A stretch of 64,000 nucleotides of DNA from Saururus chinensis (GCA_035235625.1 CP141147.1:30362756-30426755); one strand, 5' to 3'. Shown: positions 35,588-48,899, counted from the stretch's first letter. Numbers and translations are program-made. The notes: generated by a model from the sequence alone, not told the origin.

Positions 35588-36481
35588 CGGCGTTCGTCAC
35601 ACTTGGCTCACGCTGAGCGCGGAGTCGTTAGAGGGGGCAAGCAATACAAAACCCGCCGCTGGAGAGGTTACTACGAAAGGGGGGTTCGACGTAGCCAAAA
35701 GCTGCCACAGAAGATCCTAAATTTATCGTTGGCGGTATCATTGGCGGGAAGGGTTGAGGGGGGATTTTTTTAGCAGGCTGCGAACTGCAGATTTGGCGTT
35801 GGTTTTAATGGGAAGGGGTGCAAGAGGCGTACGTCGTGGAGGGAAATCCAAACTAATCCCGGTAATCCCTCCCGTCATATTTTCTATCAATTTCCCCTTT
35901 CTCTTTGATTAGGACTCCCTGCTATTTCCCTGCTTGACTCAATTTCCCCTCTCCATTTGATTAGGAATCTCGCTCTGCTCTCTCCCTGCTAAAGCGTTTT
36001 TCTGTTTCGAATGCCTAGACGCGAACACATTAGTTGAGGTAGTCTCTTCAGGTGTTACAAATCTGTATTTGAACAACAATACAATTGCTTCAGGGGTTAC
36101 AGATTCATCCTATAAAGATTCAGGTGAAGTTTAATTCCGTTGTTTTATCTAGCAGTGATTTTCTTTGTCAACAGTTCATTTTTTCATATTCTGCGGCACT
36201 TGCAATAGCACCAGATTTAGGCAGATTTAGTTATATAGAAAGCCAATTCAAAATAGCATTTCAGATGTTTGACACATTGTGTGAAACAGTGAAGCACTTT
36301 GTCAGTACATCAACACTTCTCTACATAATCTGAGTGAAAGGCAGTGGTCATAGTGACATTTGTCTGTATTTTTTTATTGGCAATGCATTACTCTTCTAAG
36401 GTTCTATGTGATTTCTTTTTAAAAAACTGAGGCTTTCATGGATATTTTCTAGAATAAATAATTATAACAAGTATGCTGTTT
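35588..36481. other. Leader-like sequence without recognised coding region
   Basis: GC-rich at 35588-35850, then pyrimidine-rich (CCCTTTCTCTTTGATTAGGA and similar words repeated at 35897 and 35951). It could be the 5' leader of a transcript or the start of the CACTA-related unit to the right. No open frame with recognised similarity. Confidence 0.35.
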
Positions 36482-36830
36482 TTATTTCGATCTTGTTAGT
36501 TTTGAATGATATTCGTGATCAAGTACTGCCTCTTCTTTGACCACCTCATCCTTCATAGGATTCTCACTGTGGTTCTCCTTGTGCTCTTCTTTCACATCTG
36601 TAGGCTTGGCAATGTTGGTTGCAAGTGATCCCTTGGAAGCTGAATTGCCCTTCAGAGGTTGGGATCTCGTGAAGCCAGCTAGTGCATTTCTTTGTGTAGG
36701 CCATGGGTGATTGTGCTCTGATGTGTAGGTGACCACCAGCTTGTTTGGATCTGTCCTACTCCTCTCCACTTGCTTTCTTGCCGAGCATCCCTTGCATAGT
36801 CTTTGATGTTATTTGGGCAGTCCATCTACG
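36482..36830 (-). pseudogene. WRKY transcription factor fragment (group IIe-like)
   Basis: Minus-strand reading gives KGCSARKQVERSRTDPNKLV, then VTYTSEHNHPWPTQRNALAG, FTRSQP and a Lys/Glu-rich tail ending at 36482. This is the second half of a WRKY domain: the last cysteine of the zinc site and the HNH pair. It continues into the RNALAGSTR-type stretch seen in group IIe proteins (WRKY22/27/29 relatives). WRKY proteins are plant transcription factors that bind W-box promoters. The first half with WRKYGQK is absent nearby. Immediately upstream the reading becomes unrelated and runs into a 3x64-bp tandem repeat. The known intron in WRKY domains lies just before this segment, so a missing upstream exon is possible, but I found none up to 41 kb. 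Most likely a captured or stranded exon. Confidence 0.72.
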
Positions 36831-36846
36831 AAGTAAACTTGCCTGG

Positions 36847-37038
36847 ACATTCTTGTAAGTGTTCTTTTATCTTTTCAATTTATTTATTCATTATTATTGG
36901 CATTTGATGTACATTCTTGTAAGTGTTCTTTTATCTTTTCAATTTATTTATTCATTATTATTGGCATTTGATGTACATTCTTGTAAGTGTTCTTTTATCT
37001 TTTCAATTTATTTATTCATTATCATAGGCATTTGATGT
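36847..37038. repeat. Three tandem copies of a 64-bp unit
   Basis: Units start ACATTCTTGTAAGTGTTCTT at 36847, 36911 and 36975, and are nearly identical except at the last one (ATCATAGG for ATTATTGG). They directly adjoin the WRKY fragment. Confidence 0.95.
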
Positions 37039-40000
37039 TTTGAATGCTCTGAATCATAAGGTTTGTTTTATCTTCGTATAAGTATTTCATCATTTCCTAG
37101 TCCTCTGTTTGTTCCCTTTGTCTGGAGATATGACATTTGCTTTCTTTCTATCATTTTTGTTTACAATATATTTTGCTTTCTTAAAACTACATTTTGTTAT
37201 ATTTCCTCATTTATTACTGATTTTTTCTATTTAAAATGCAATAATTGGTTTACGTACATTTAGTCTTACCAAGTCACTGTCTTGTGGATTGTTCACAGAT
37301 GTTTTCTTTCTATATATATCTATACTAAAATGTGCCTCACCGCCTTAACAATTTATCCTTGTTTAAAACTGAGCCAATTTGTCTAAAAGCTCATGCTTAA
37401 TTTGATGTTTTGTGGTGATTAAGAGACAAAAGTTCTTTAATTATTGTCTACTGAAAACTACCAAGATTGAACTGAGGATATATTTTGGCAACTGTTCCTT
37501 CTGGTATCCATATTTTAACCAGAATTTAATAGCCTGCATTTTCTAGATATTGAACAGTTTTAGTAATATCTGTGTAGAAGAAGCCTGCATTAATGGCCTG
37601 CTGTCTCATAAGATGAGAAACAGGATTCTCGTTGTGCTCATTTTCTAGATATACTTAGATATACTACAAATTATTTAAGTGAACTCTTGATATAAAAGAA
37701 ACTTGAGATTATCCTGATCTGTTCATATGATGGCAACAACTTCTTCTCTTGATCTGACTGAATTTCTTGTTGCAGTTGTGAGCTGCACAATTTCAGCTGC
37801 TGCTGCAGAGTGAGATTGGTCATGCATGATTTTCATTCGGGTGTACCAGTATGGCAGGGGATGTTTCAACAGAAGATGAAATAAGATTTCCAGGTTTTGG
37901 TTTGCCAAACCCTCATTTCTTCTTTGGTTTACTGGTATTTCTTCCCATAGAATCTTGCAAGCAAGCATATTTTAAGGTATATCTGTCATTATGTGCTCTT
38001 TTGTTATGGATATTGTCGTTTCCAAAATTGATCTCTGCCTTCCGAATGCATAGGTTCAGTCATCAGTCATTGGTAGACCCTTTCACTGATTTTTGTATTG
38101 GGTTGTTAACTGTGGTCCTAATATATAAACTATCTATTTCTATCTCGTTCCTCACACTAGCTGCTCAGAATCAGAAGTCTAAAAGTTGTCAAGATTTGTA
38201 CTTTCATGTATCTGTGCCAGCCCTACAGAACAGAACAAATATATATTAAAATCAATCAAAAGAACCATAAAAAAAGCCCTGTACTCTGTTAAAATTCAGT
38301 ATTCTTTTCAGATTTTGCTGGCAGCTGCTCTTTGCTTCCAAGCGTCTAACCCGGTTTTCTGCATTAAGTATGAATCCCATATTAAGTGGTTGGATTAGAA
38401 AACTTGATAGCAGTGGTATTCTAGCGTATTGTGGATTTTGGATTAGAAAACTTGATGACAATAGAATTCTTCTTAAAATGACATGGAGTCATCATAAGGC
38501 TGATTAGCCTTACAACCTTAAAATAATTACACTGTCAGTTGTTAACTAGCAATAGTCTAACGCCAAATATGAGGAGATGGTTTTATGCTGTTTTATTGCC
38601 AAGTTGTCATGCTATGGACATTTGAGGATTTATACGTCATGTATAACCTATTTAGTGATTGATCTTGTTGTTTTATAATTTTGATTTAATATACATGCTA
38701 TAGTTTTTTTTTTGTTATTTCTATCATAATCCACATTTGTCTTGTTATGCATAAAGGTTCTCTATCTAGTTTGTGGCAGTATTACTTTGGCAAGGCATGA
38801 TAAATATATTGGTTTATTGATAGGATCTGTATTAGGTGGCAGTAACTAAAGTCTATTGTGGAGATTACAGTCTTAGCAAGTATCATTCGTGTGTCATTAT
38901 AGCGGACAATTATGTTATTTCAAGGCTTTCATTGGTGGGCTAAGGAGAGAGAACAAAACAGTGGCAAACCCATATTCTCTTTAGTAATAAATGTAGCTTG
39001 TGTTGTGTTAAATTGTCTGTCTGATGTTGATAGTTGGGATTGCCTAATGAACAGCCTGTGTTACTGTAGTTTGCCAGAAAATGTGTTGTTCAATGTGCTT
39101 TGTTGTTGTCCTCTCTTTGTGAGTTGTGTGCACGATTGCTTGCGTTTGCACATGCATGCCCTAGTGTGTGTAAGATAAGCCAGGCAAAGATATAGTTGGG
39201 ATGAAGACTATAGATTAATGAATATAGCTGCTAGAAGAACCTAAATCAGAAATAATGCAATAGAGAGAACTTTGCAAACTGCGAAAGCCTTTTTTTCGTT
39301 CTTCTTTTTGAGCTACTATATAATAAAGGCAGACTAAACTACTTATTTAATACTGGCAGACTGAACTACCGTGTTAGCCTTATCTTTTTTAGTGCAAACT
39401 GCAAAAGCCTTTTCAAAAGTGCCCCTACTCCTGCAAAAGCCTCTACTTCTTGTCAACAAATATGCCAATTAAGTGCAGGATCTCAATTTGACTTGAAATG
39501 TTTAGGTAAATCTAGTTCCAAATATAGCCTTAAGGTTGAAAAGCGCAGTCACTTTAAGGATCTTAATTGGACTTATAGTTTAAGGATCTCAATTGCAGTC
39601 ACTTTATTTTAGTGTGTTTCATTAGCATGTCTCGACTAAAATTGATGCAGTGTCTCGAGCACCTTATAAGCTTTGGTGTAAATCTTGTCAGCACTAAGTA
39701 TATACTTGTTGCATCGCTGAATATTTTTATAATGAATAGATCTTGGATTGAGCAAGAGCTTGGAACTGAAATTAAACAAATTCCACCACAAATAGACCAA
39801 GCTATTTACTGCAGGTGATTTGTATGTAAATGACTTTCCTGGGTACAATGGTAAAAAATGAATCTGGTTGCATGTACATACCAGGGGTGCACCTATCTGC
39901 ATCCTTAACAAATTTGCTACCATTCTGGTTTTTTTGCATTAGACAACATCATTTTTATCATTATTATGATGATACAACTACCAATATCAGATGTTTTATT

Positions 40001-41040
40001 TTTCTGTTTTGAAGAAATTGTTTATGTAAATTACTTTACATAGTAGAACACCTGACTGAAGATAATCACAAGCTTTGCTTATTACTTTCTTTCATTCACC
40101 CACTGCTCTGAATCAGCAGCTCTACTTATTACTTTCTTTCATTCATCTAGCCAGCCAATCACAAGCTGCTCAAATCTATCTTTGCTTTCCTATCATTAAT
40201 CAAGCAGAGATCTCCATAATAAGCAATTACAGCTGTGTAATTGCTTCCTGCTGCCAGCTTTTCAGTTTCTTTTCTTGCAACAGTCTCCCCAATCAGTCCT
40301 CTGTTCAAGCAGGTTTCCTCTAAATTCTCACAAGCTTTCCATATTTGATGGTTCTGGTTTGATGCTATGTTGTTCTTACCTTTTATTTCATCCGGATCAC
40401 ACACTATGTATACAAACACCACCATATTGCTTATGCACATGAGTTGGCCAAGGCTTGCAGCCATGCTAGTAGTGCTTTTGCTTAAGTGGGGCAACCGGTC
40501 TGCTTAGAGCTTCAGTTGACGGTGTTGCTCTATAATCTGTACAAGTTGAAAAGATTTCTTTAAATGAAAGGATAGTAGATCAGTTGACGGTTTAGAATTG
40601 TATTTTCACCCATTTTGCTCTTTTTTTTCCTCGTAAATGAACTATTATAATCATTAAGTTTGAATAGTTAAGCATCCATATTATATGGTAACCTATTATA
40701 GGAGAAAGCTGCTATAATTGTCGAAGCTGAGGGTGTTACTGCAATAGAAGTAACTCATATAGTAACTCATGTGGAGAGAATACTTCTACAGTTGCTTTTA
40801 GATTTTTAACATATTCTTAGGCCCTTCACCTAACATGTCTAAATTTTATTAGACAAATTATTAACTACTTTCCTTGTTAACGCTAGATTTTATTTAAGTG
40901 TTTTTGCTCTTTTGTATTGTATTTGTTATATACACTTAAGTTTTAGTGAATGATTTGTTCTCTTGTGCAATAGTTTTTTGTACACATTTAAAACTTGTAC
41001 TTTGAGCAACCATTTACTAATGTCATTTATTGTTTTTTGT
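37039..41040. other. Non-coding or unrecognised sequence between WRKY fragment and transposase relic
   Basis: Base composition (T-rich, intron-like, with CAG| and GTAAGT-type junctions) suggests transcribed or intronic sequence. No reading frame resembles a protein I know; the longest (37851-38249 plus, 40159-40494 minus) do not. A direct repeat of TTATTACTTTCTTTCATTCA occurs at about 40078 and 40126. No CACTA 5' end (CACTACAAAAA) was found. Confidence 0.4.
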
Positions 41041-42720
41041 TCCTATTTTAAGAAGGTGCATATGGATAACAAGTATATGTTTCATAACAATGATGTTTCG
41101 TCACCGCCAAGGAAGAAGGGAAGAGGACCCACAACGTGTAAATTTTTATTGAAAGGAAATTGAAATAAATATCATGTGAGGTTTGATAAGGGCCAACCCC
41201 ATGGAGAGCATGTTGGATGGTTTACCCGGTTTTTGGGTCCTTTAGCAAGGGATCAATCTAAATTTTCTATAAATGTTGCTACATGAAAATTAATCCCTAA
41301 AGATAACAAAGATAAAGCATGGGAAGAAGTTTTGGTAAGCATTATCATTTTACTTTTTATTTATTGTGATCTAAATAGAAAATGATTATGTAACAGATTT
41401 TGAAGATTTAGATTTTTGGGTATTAGTAATGTTTTCGGTCGCTCGCTAATTGATGTTAAATTTATCTATATATTATAAGTAAAATCAACTTAAATATGAG
41501 GCCAAGTCTAATGTTATTATGGTAATTCTTGTGTGATGCATAAGTATTTTAAATTCGATGAGGATGTTGTATATGATGCAAAAAATATGCTATGCCCTCT
41601 TTAAATAAGAAATGGGTTGACTTCAGGAGGAGGTTGAAAACTAAATATTATGATACTAAGCCTAAAGACGTGCATGCAAACATTGCACCTATTAAAGTGG
41701 ATAAAGACTAATGGAAAACTCTTTTGAGTTATTGAGAATTAGAATAAGCAAAGGTAAAATCTATAATAGTGAATCATAATGATCTTCAATTTAAATTTGT
41801 TGTTGTGTTATAAGTTAAGAAAACCAAAATGAATTAATACAAGGAGTACTACTAATAAAAGTAATTGTGCAAGATAAACATTCCACCGCACGATTGGAAC
41901 TAAAAGCTTTAAGCAAATATAGTTTGAGGAGGTAATTGTCAATTTTTTGGTGACATGCATACTTTATTTATTTTGTACTTTTTTTTTATTAATTAGTCTA
42001 AATTTTTTGATTTTATTTATTTATGTTTGAAGATACTAAAACGGAAAATTGATGTCCCAATCCCACGATGTGATATTTTTATTTTAACATGTATAAAAAA
42101 GGATGACAAATATGTCAACAAATATGCAAAAAATAAGATTGTAAGTTAAACATTCTCAACACTTGGACTAATTTTTTTAACCATTATATATGTGTCATTT
42201 TATTTATATATAGACCTTCAAACATAATATTACGAACTAAAAGAATTCATGAATTGCAAAAAAAAATTAAGGCTCGCATAGAAAAAGATTGTCTTCTGGA
42301 GGCACTACTTCCTTCACTAAATGATATATTTTCTATTGTCATAGGAGTTGAGAAACTAGAACGTGTTTGGGGTTTTGGTCACAGAGTAACTCTAACTAGT
42401 TTATGGGAGGCATCAATTAAGCATGCAAGATCTTCCTCAGTAGCTGATTATAATTTTATGAAAGAAAAATTGTCAAATATAGAAGAGGACAATTTAAAAT
42501 TAAAAAATGAGAGCACAAAGTATAAAGAGGAAATAGTGCAACGTAAACATCAACAAGCAGAATTATTATCAAAGATGGAACAAATGATGAGTTTCTTTCA
42601 GTCTCAAATGAGTCATGTAAAAGCATACAAAGTAGTTGTAAAGTATAATTATATTTTTTAGTAGTTTAACAATTTTATAAGCTAATTTTGTTTTATTTTA
42701 TTTTTGTGTAGGCTAATGGT
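41041..42720 (+). pseudogene. Plant transposase, Ptta/En-Spm (Transposase_24-like), decayed
   Basis: Fragments appear in the family order, broken by stops and frameshifts. SPPRKKGRGPTTCKFLLKGN is followed by VRFDKGQPHGEHVGWFTRFL, GPLARDQSKF and KAWEEVL (to about 41336). Then come MPSLNKKWVDFRRRLKTKYY and PIKVDKD*WKTLLSY (about 41590-41735). Last is RVWGFGHRVTLTSLW with a coiled-coil tail NIEEDNLKLKNESTKYKEE (42254-42661). The family (pfam Transposase_24) is found in CACTA/En-Spm elements, where the product binds subterminal repeats. It lies 0.8 kb from a CACTA end. No TNPD-type transposase was found in the window. Confidence 0.72.
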
Positions 42721-43039
42721 GAATAATTTTAAATTGACAAGTTGTGCTGATGAATCTAAGTCTTATCGAAGACTTTTCATTCTTCTTTATATTAAATAAC
42801 CTTGTTATTGGTACTTATACATTGTAAATATTTGGAACTATTATATTTGCAAGCTTCTTTTTCAATACTTATTGTATTACGTATTTGATTTAAATAATTT
42901 TGTTATTTTAAGATCTTTTATGTTATTATTAAAGCGTCAACTTATTTATATGTAAGGTGCAAATTGAAGTAGAGTGTGTTTGAGAATACATAAATGTGCA
43001 AGTGAGAAAAGAAAATTTAATTAAAATTTTGAGAAATAA

Positions 43040-43479
43040 AAAATTATTTGTGGCGGTGGTTTTGACTTTTAGCGGAGGTTTCTCAAATAGCCGCTAAAAG
43101 GTTTTCACACTAATATAGACCCTCCGTTAAAATGCTTTAGCGGCGGTTTTTAACACTCATATAAACCTCCTACTAAAATGCTTTAGTACCGATTTTGAAA
43201 AATCTATGCTAAAAAAATTAAGCTTTTAGCGGAGGTTAGCCTAGCCTCCGCTAAAAAGAGTTCAATTTTTTAAACTTATTAATGGCGGCTGTCAAAACTG
43301 CTATTTAAATCTTACGTTTTAGCGGCGGATCAGAAAACCCCCGCTAAGTTCCTTACAAAAACTTTTTGCGTGGCTCTTTTTAATGACAACTTCAAAACTG
43401 TCGCTAAAAGTTTTATCGACGGTTTTGAGACTTGTAGCGAGGGTTTTAAAACCCCTACTAATAGTTTTTTTTTGTAGTG
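43040..43479 (+). mobile_element. CACTA element 3' end with palindromic subterminal repeats
   Basis: The region ends ...TTTTTTTTTGTAGTG at 43479, the reverse of the CACTACAAAA terminus of CACTA elements. The preceding 440 bp contain about six units of TTTTAGCGGMGG and CCGCTAAAA in alternating orientation, forming local hairpins, as is typical of CACTA subterminal binding sites. Together with the transposase relic at 41041-42720 this marks the right end of an En-Spm element; the left end is missing. Confidence 0.82.
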
Positions 43480-44225
43480 ACCAATGACTAGATTAACACT
43501 AACGTGTCATAGCATATCGATGTCATTATTGTTCATCTTGCTCCATATACCGACATTGTCATTAATGCGTCATAGTCGTGTCAATGATTGGTAAGACAAC
43601 AAAGAGATCGTACTAGTTCCCCAAATATTTTATTTTCGAAAACATGAAAATTTTCTCATAAAAAACATGTTTCTTACATGTAAAGCATGAAAAGGAACTA
43701 TATGATCAATATGCAATGAAAATACCATTGTTACAATGAGAATAGTAAAAATCATATGATAAATAGCCATGCATACATTCAAAACTAGCCCAAAAATCAC
43801 AGAATAGACAAAGAATATGAAATTCAAAAATTAAGTGATGGCAAAGTTTGTGATTTGATCTCAAATCTACACGACTCTTTAGTGCAAACCCATATGAACT
43901 CTTGCAATGAAACATTCCACTTTCACTTGGACTCCTCACATATTCTTCCACTTCCCGAAATCCAAGGTTCTCTCCTTTTAAATAGGGCATAACAATCTAC
44001 GAGATTTAGAACAACATAATTATCTATGATTTTTGAGGCAATTGTGTTTTACAGTTTCATTGATGCAACCATTGACACATTGGTGCCTACCAAAAGTTTT
44101 AGACCAATTTTCACGAACATGCTCACCAACACATTGGTGGCTTGTTGATGAGAATTTGAAAAAAAATAAAAGATTATATTTTTCTTAAAAAATAAAGGGT
44201 GTCACACCTTCATCATTTTATTGGG
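43480..44225 (-). repeat. LTR-like fragment, minus orientation
   Basis: At 44200-44212 the plus strand reads AAAGGGTGTCACACC; on the minus strand this gives a start TGTGACACCCTTT, followed by ACACATTGGTGGCTTG-type words. Relatives of these words occur at 26940-27010 and 43500-43580. No borders fixed. Confidence 0.35.
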
Positions 44226-47200
44226 TTTTAATTGGATAGTAAGTGTAGGGCTATTAGTATCCTATTTGTATACAATTTTCACATGTACCATGTAAATAAA
44301 TACATTGTTATTCCATTTTTATTGGTCTGATTGGTGCTTAATTCATTTTATGAGTGTGAAGTAAGATTAGGTCACCACTTAATTAGACTTTTGGCATTAT
44401 CCCATATGATTATGATTTTTCAGGGGCCAAGACATATTGTGAAGGGCAAGTCCCTCTCCAATATTTTCATAAAAAAATGACTAGGGGAAAATATAAGTGA
44501 TGGTATAATTTGTATATTAATTATGTAAAAGTTAAAGTATTTTGCTAAATTTCTTATCCTTAAGGAAATTAGATTACAATTATCATGGTATCAATCATGA
44601 ATAATTTTAAATGTTTAGCTACTTAAGTAAAAAAATATATATTACATCTTCTTAAAAAAATGGCCAAGTATGTAATGGGTTCTAAAGTGGAATTTTAGAA
44701 GGAGAGAGAGCATTTTCATTTAAGAAAAGTAAGCTCATATTTTTTTGTTGTAAAAAATAGTAACAAAAATTGTTCTCTCCTATTAAAACAATAGTGTGCA
44801 AAAAATAAATTAAAAGTTAAATAATTAGAAAAAATAACCAATAGATCATTAGGGAGATGGTGAGGACCCGCTTCTTCAAGAGGATGTCCTTCTTTGGCCA
44901 CCTACCTAGAATCATACTCCCTCTATCCAATATTAATAGCTACATTAGAAAGTAGTGGTTTTTATTGAATAATGAAATCTATGTCTAAGAGAAATAAAAA
45001 TAAGCTTATGATACTCTTTTTTTAGTAGTACATGCGAGATCCAAATTTTTATTATTATTAATATTATTTGCTTTATTTGTGTGATAGTTTGATTTAATTA
45101 TAATTTTTCTTAGTTATGTTTGAATTTATTTGGAAAATATTAGTGTCTAGCTTAAACCACCATACTACGACACTAAATGTTAAAATTTTTATGTATTCTT
45201 TTTATTAAAGAAATGGGCCCCACTCTAGGACCCATGACTATCCTCGTCGTTGCGATAACTTCTTGGGCTACCGACATTTGCACTTGATATCTTAGATGTG
45301 GTTGGGCCTTGTTACATCTATTTTAGTCTATTTCTCTAAGTGGGTTCACTTATTCCTTTGTTGGGCCCATGTAAAGCCCACTTACTTACTCATTGGTTTA
45401 AATGCTCACATTGGTCATTCTCCCGTTGGGGGTGACTAAGATTTTAAAGGGCTTGGTGTGCTCTACGCCCCTCTCAAGAAGGGAGAACTTTAGCTAAGGT
45501 CAATCAATCAAGCCCCCTCATGGTTTCTTATATTTTTTACCTTCAATATCATGCTCTTTTTCCCTTGAATGTGATTCCATGTCCTCTCCACTTTAAAGCT
45601 CATTCTTTTACCCATGATTTAGAACCTTAGATCTTTGTTTCTTACTTTTACTCTTATGATCCATGTTTTGGGTACAACTGTTAGTGGTTTTGAGTCTCTA
45701 TTTGGTAAAAAGTTGTGGTTTTTGCTTAGGGCTAATGCGACTTGATTTGTTAGGTAGAGATTCATTGAGTTTGGGAAGAGATTAACATGTCTACCAACTA
45801 ATTCAAGGTAAGGGGCTTTCGTTTAGTGAAGTTTTTCTTACATTAACACTAATAAATGTCTATGTTGGATCATGTTCATGAAGTATATTGGATGTGTGAG
45901 CTTAAATCTTTTTGAATATGTGTTTTGATGTGAATATGCAGGAGTTATGTTGTATTTGTCTTGTCTAAAGCTTATATGATGTTTATTTGAAGTTTTGTGA
46001 GGTTCTGATAGAAGATTGAATAAGTTTTGTCCAAAAGAAGTTATGTTTTTCGTGTTTATGGGAATGGTCGATTGATCGCCAAAAGGACTGTCCAATTTTA
46101 CGAAGATCGATCAATCGCTAAAATGGCTGTTTGCCATTTCTATATGCCCGATCGATCACCCCAGTGGAACTTTACTTTTATGCTGATTTTCAAGTTAGAT
46201 TTTGAGGGTTCCATAATATCTCTTATATGTAACTAGCAAAAGATTAACATGTTATGATATGAATGCTTGTACACATGTGATATTATTCATGTATGAATCA
46301 TGTTCCATGTGCTTTAAACCACTTATGAATATGACTACTTATGTTTACACGCACTTATACGTATATGACCTTATTATCTATGTATAAACCATGTCACATG
46401 ATGATAAGGCTATTTATTAGTATGAATACACATGTTTGCATGTACTTTACTTTATTCACGTATGACTCATATCACATACATTATGAAAATAGAATATTAA
46501 ACCATGTTTAACTCTGCTTAACATAATTGTGTACTTCGATATAACCGATGTTTGGGTTAGAACTTACCTCATTATATCCTTGTCATTCCTTCTTGGCTGG
46601 GTTTGGGTCAAAGGGGCATGACAGTACCCAACCACTTAAATTAAATAAAATAAAATAATTAATATAAAACAAACTTATTTACCAATGAAGTTATTAATAT
46701 AAGATGAAGAAAGTATATCTCATAGCTTCTAAGAGGCCTTTTGTCCCTTTGTAGTGGGGTCTCACAGACTCGATACCTTTTGGTTATAAAAATAAAATAA
46801 AAAATAAAAAAGTATATAAGTTATGAGAAATTTCTCACCAGAACCTTGAGATAGCCATTATTTTCCATTAAGTCCTCTTCAAAAATTAAATCCTCAATTT
46901 AAATTTCTTATTTTTATTTATTTTTTAAAAAGTCCTTATCCCACTAATTAACCTCTAATAAACCGAAAATACCCCTCTTATTGTGCTTATGCCCGATTTT
47001 ATAACGCCTCTCGCACATTGTCTTCTTGGCCATCTCTTCCACTGGTGTCTCCTCCCTCCTCCTCTTTTCCTCCCTTCTCTTCAACTGTGTAAATGATTTC
47101 GTTTATTTTTGGCATTTTCTGCCTCCCTCTCTTTCTTTTAATCTCAACCCTGAAACCTTTCCAAAACCCTCTGCCACACATCACACGCTCTTTGACACTA

Positions 47201-48289
47201 CCTACGATGGAGTTTTGGGTAAGCATATCATGTCCCTTCAGTTTGAACAGAGGAAAATTTAATTTTTATTTTCTTAATTTATTTTTTGGGTGAGCTGCAG
47301 AGGGGAGAAGGTGTTTTGTAGCGTTGAGTGCCGGTACCAACAAATTATAAGCGATGAGTATCAGGAGACATGCGGATCTAAAGTCTCAAGGGCATCTGAT
47401 GTCACTGTTTTGACTCATGCTCATGGCCAGTTCTTCCCTCCCGGTATTGTTGCGGCTTAGATCACCTAAAGCCGAGTCATAAGCTGGCTGGAAGTCGGAT
47501 TGGTGGTGCTGGTGATTGTTTGCTTTATGGGAATTTAGTATGCATACAAGAGAGAGAGAGAGTGTGCTTTTCTAAAAAGAATTTTTTGCATGTAATTAAA
47601 AAGTTTTGTGTTAAGTTGTGAACTACTGAAATGAAGCAAAAGCTTCTGACATGTCGATTATGGTCATCCCATGTGTTGATACAAGTTTGAGTTGAGAAGA
47701 AACAACTTTTTAAATGGGGAATATTTTCTCTCGAAACAAAAATCACAATTTGGGGATTTTTGTATCGTTGACTTCCTTTGAATTCTGCTTTCAATTTTTT
47801 TCCTCTGATTGGCAACTTGGCTCTAATATTTGGATTACAAGTTTAGCTTGAATCCTAGAACATGTACTTTTGCATTAAAGATTTGTTGTGTTTATTTCTT
47901 TTCTAATTATAGCCTTTTCTATGTCATGTGTGCCTGCTTGAAAATACATTATCCTTGTGTTTAGTTTACGTACTTCTTCTAGGTCGTTATGTGCTGCTGT
48001 TGTTTGCATGTGGTCTAATTCTGTGTCTCTTCTGCTTGCTTACTTGTAATAGCCTTTTTTAGATCTGTGATTGGTGTTGGGTGTCATGCATTAATAAGAT
48101 GTTGTTTATTGAAAGTCGTTGTGTTTCACATCTTTTTAAGAATGTCAAATGATCATGCAAATTCATATTTGTTGTGGATGATGCTTTTTCCCAACTATTA
48201 GCTTGCTGGAATGCCTTTTATACATGCTTGTATGCTTATGTTTTTTTCAAAAAGTATTCTTGTAGAAATTAGTTAGTAATCAGGTAAGA
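44226..48289. other. Repeat-derived sequence with no intact gene
   Basis: Includes a truncated Stowaway-like copy (44917-45046) and an LTR-like stretch ending GGGGCATGACA (46613-46623). That stretch contains GATCGATCA words at 46050-46160, like those of the 29042-32620 element. A pyrimidine-rich leader-like region lies at 46990-47240, with an open frame 47026-47262 that I do not recognise. The leader-like part may be the 5' region of the MULE whose C-terminus follows. Confidence 0.4.
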
Positions 48290-48774
48290 AACTGGACAAG
48301 TGTTCTTTGTCCAATAATGGAGAAAAAATGCCTGATAATACCAATACTTGCATCACTTGGGTGGTATTCAGTTCTAGTCCAAATGTGTATGAAGTTATGT
48401 CAACCCCATCTGCATATGTGAATATTGAAACTAATGAGTGCTCAAGTTTTCGTTGGTAGATAGATAGTTTTCCATGCTCACATGCAATTGTTGCGTTGAT
48501 GAAGAGTGGAAAAGATCATCGTTCTTATTGTGATGAGTACTTTACAAAAGAATTTTTTGAAAACTCTTACTCTCAGCCGATCAATCTTATTCCTATCTTT
48601 GAAGAGCCAGATGAAGAAACTTTAGTATTACCTCCATTAACAAGAAGGCAACCTGGGAGGTCTAAGAACAATGTGATTCCATCTCTTGGTGAGAAAATAA
48701 AAAGAAAAATTAAATATAGTCGATGTGGTAAACTTGGTCACCACAACAAAAAATCATGTAAAGAGGCTTTGTAG
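48290..48774 (+). pseudogene. Mutator-like (MULE/MuDR) transposase, C-terminal fragment
   Basis: The plus-strand reading NTCITWVVFSSSPNVYEVMS, then VNIETNECSSFRW*IDSFPC, SHAIVAL and ...EEPDEETLVLPPLTRRQPGR...CGKLGHHNKKSC is the end of a MuDR-type transposase. It comprises the link region, a SWIM zinc finger (CxCxnCxH) and a CCHC knuckle. Damage is visible: a TAG at 48457-48459 at the usual WQ position, Ser for the second SWIM cysteine, and Tyr for the first knuckle cysteine. The DDE catalytic part is absent upstream. An AT-rich minisatellite follows at once. In an active element the protein would cut and join element ends. Confidence 0.85.
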
Positions 48775-48899
48775 TCCCTCACATATAAATGTTTTTTTCT
48801 TATTTTTGTTTTAGGAATACAAAATTTTCAATTTTTATATGCAAATTATAATTTCATATTCAAAAGGCATTGCTTAGTTGACATTTTAATTTCCCTTCC

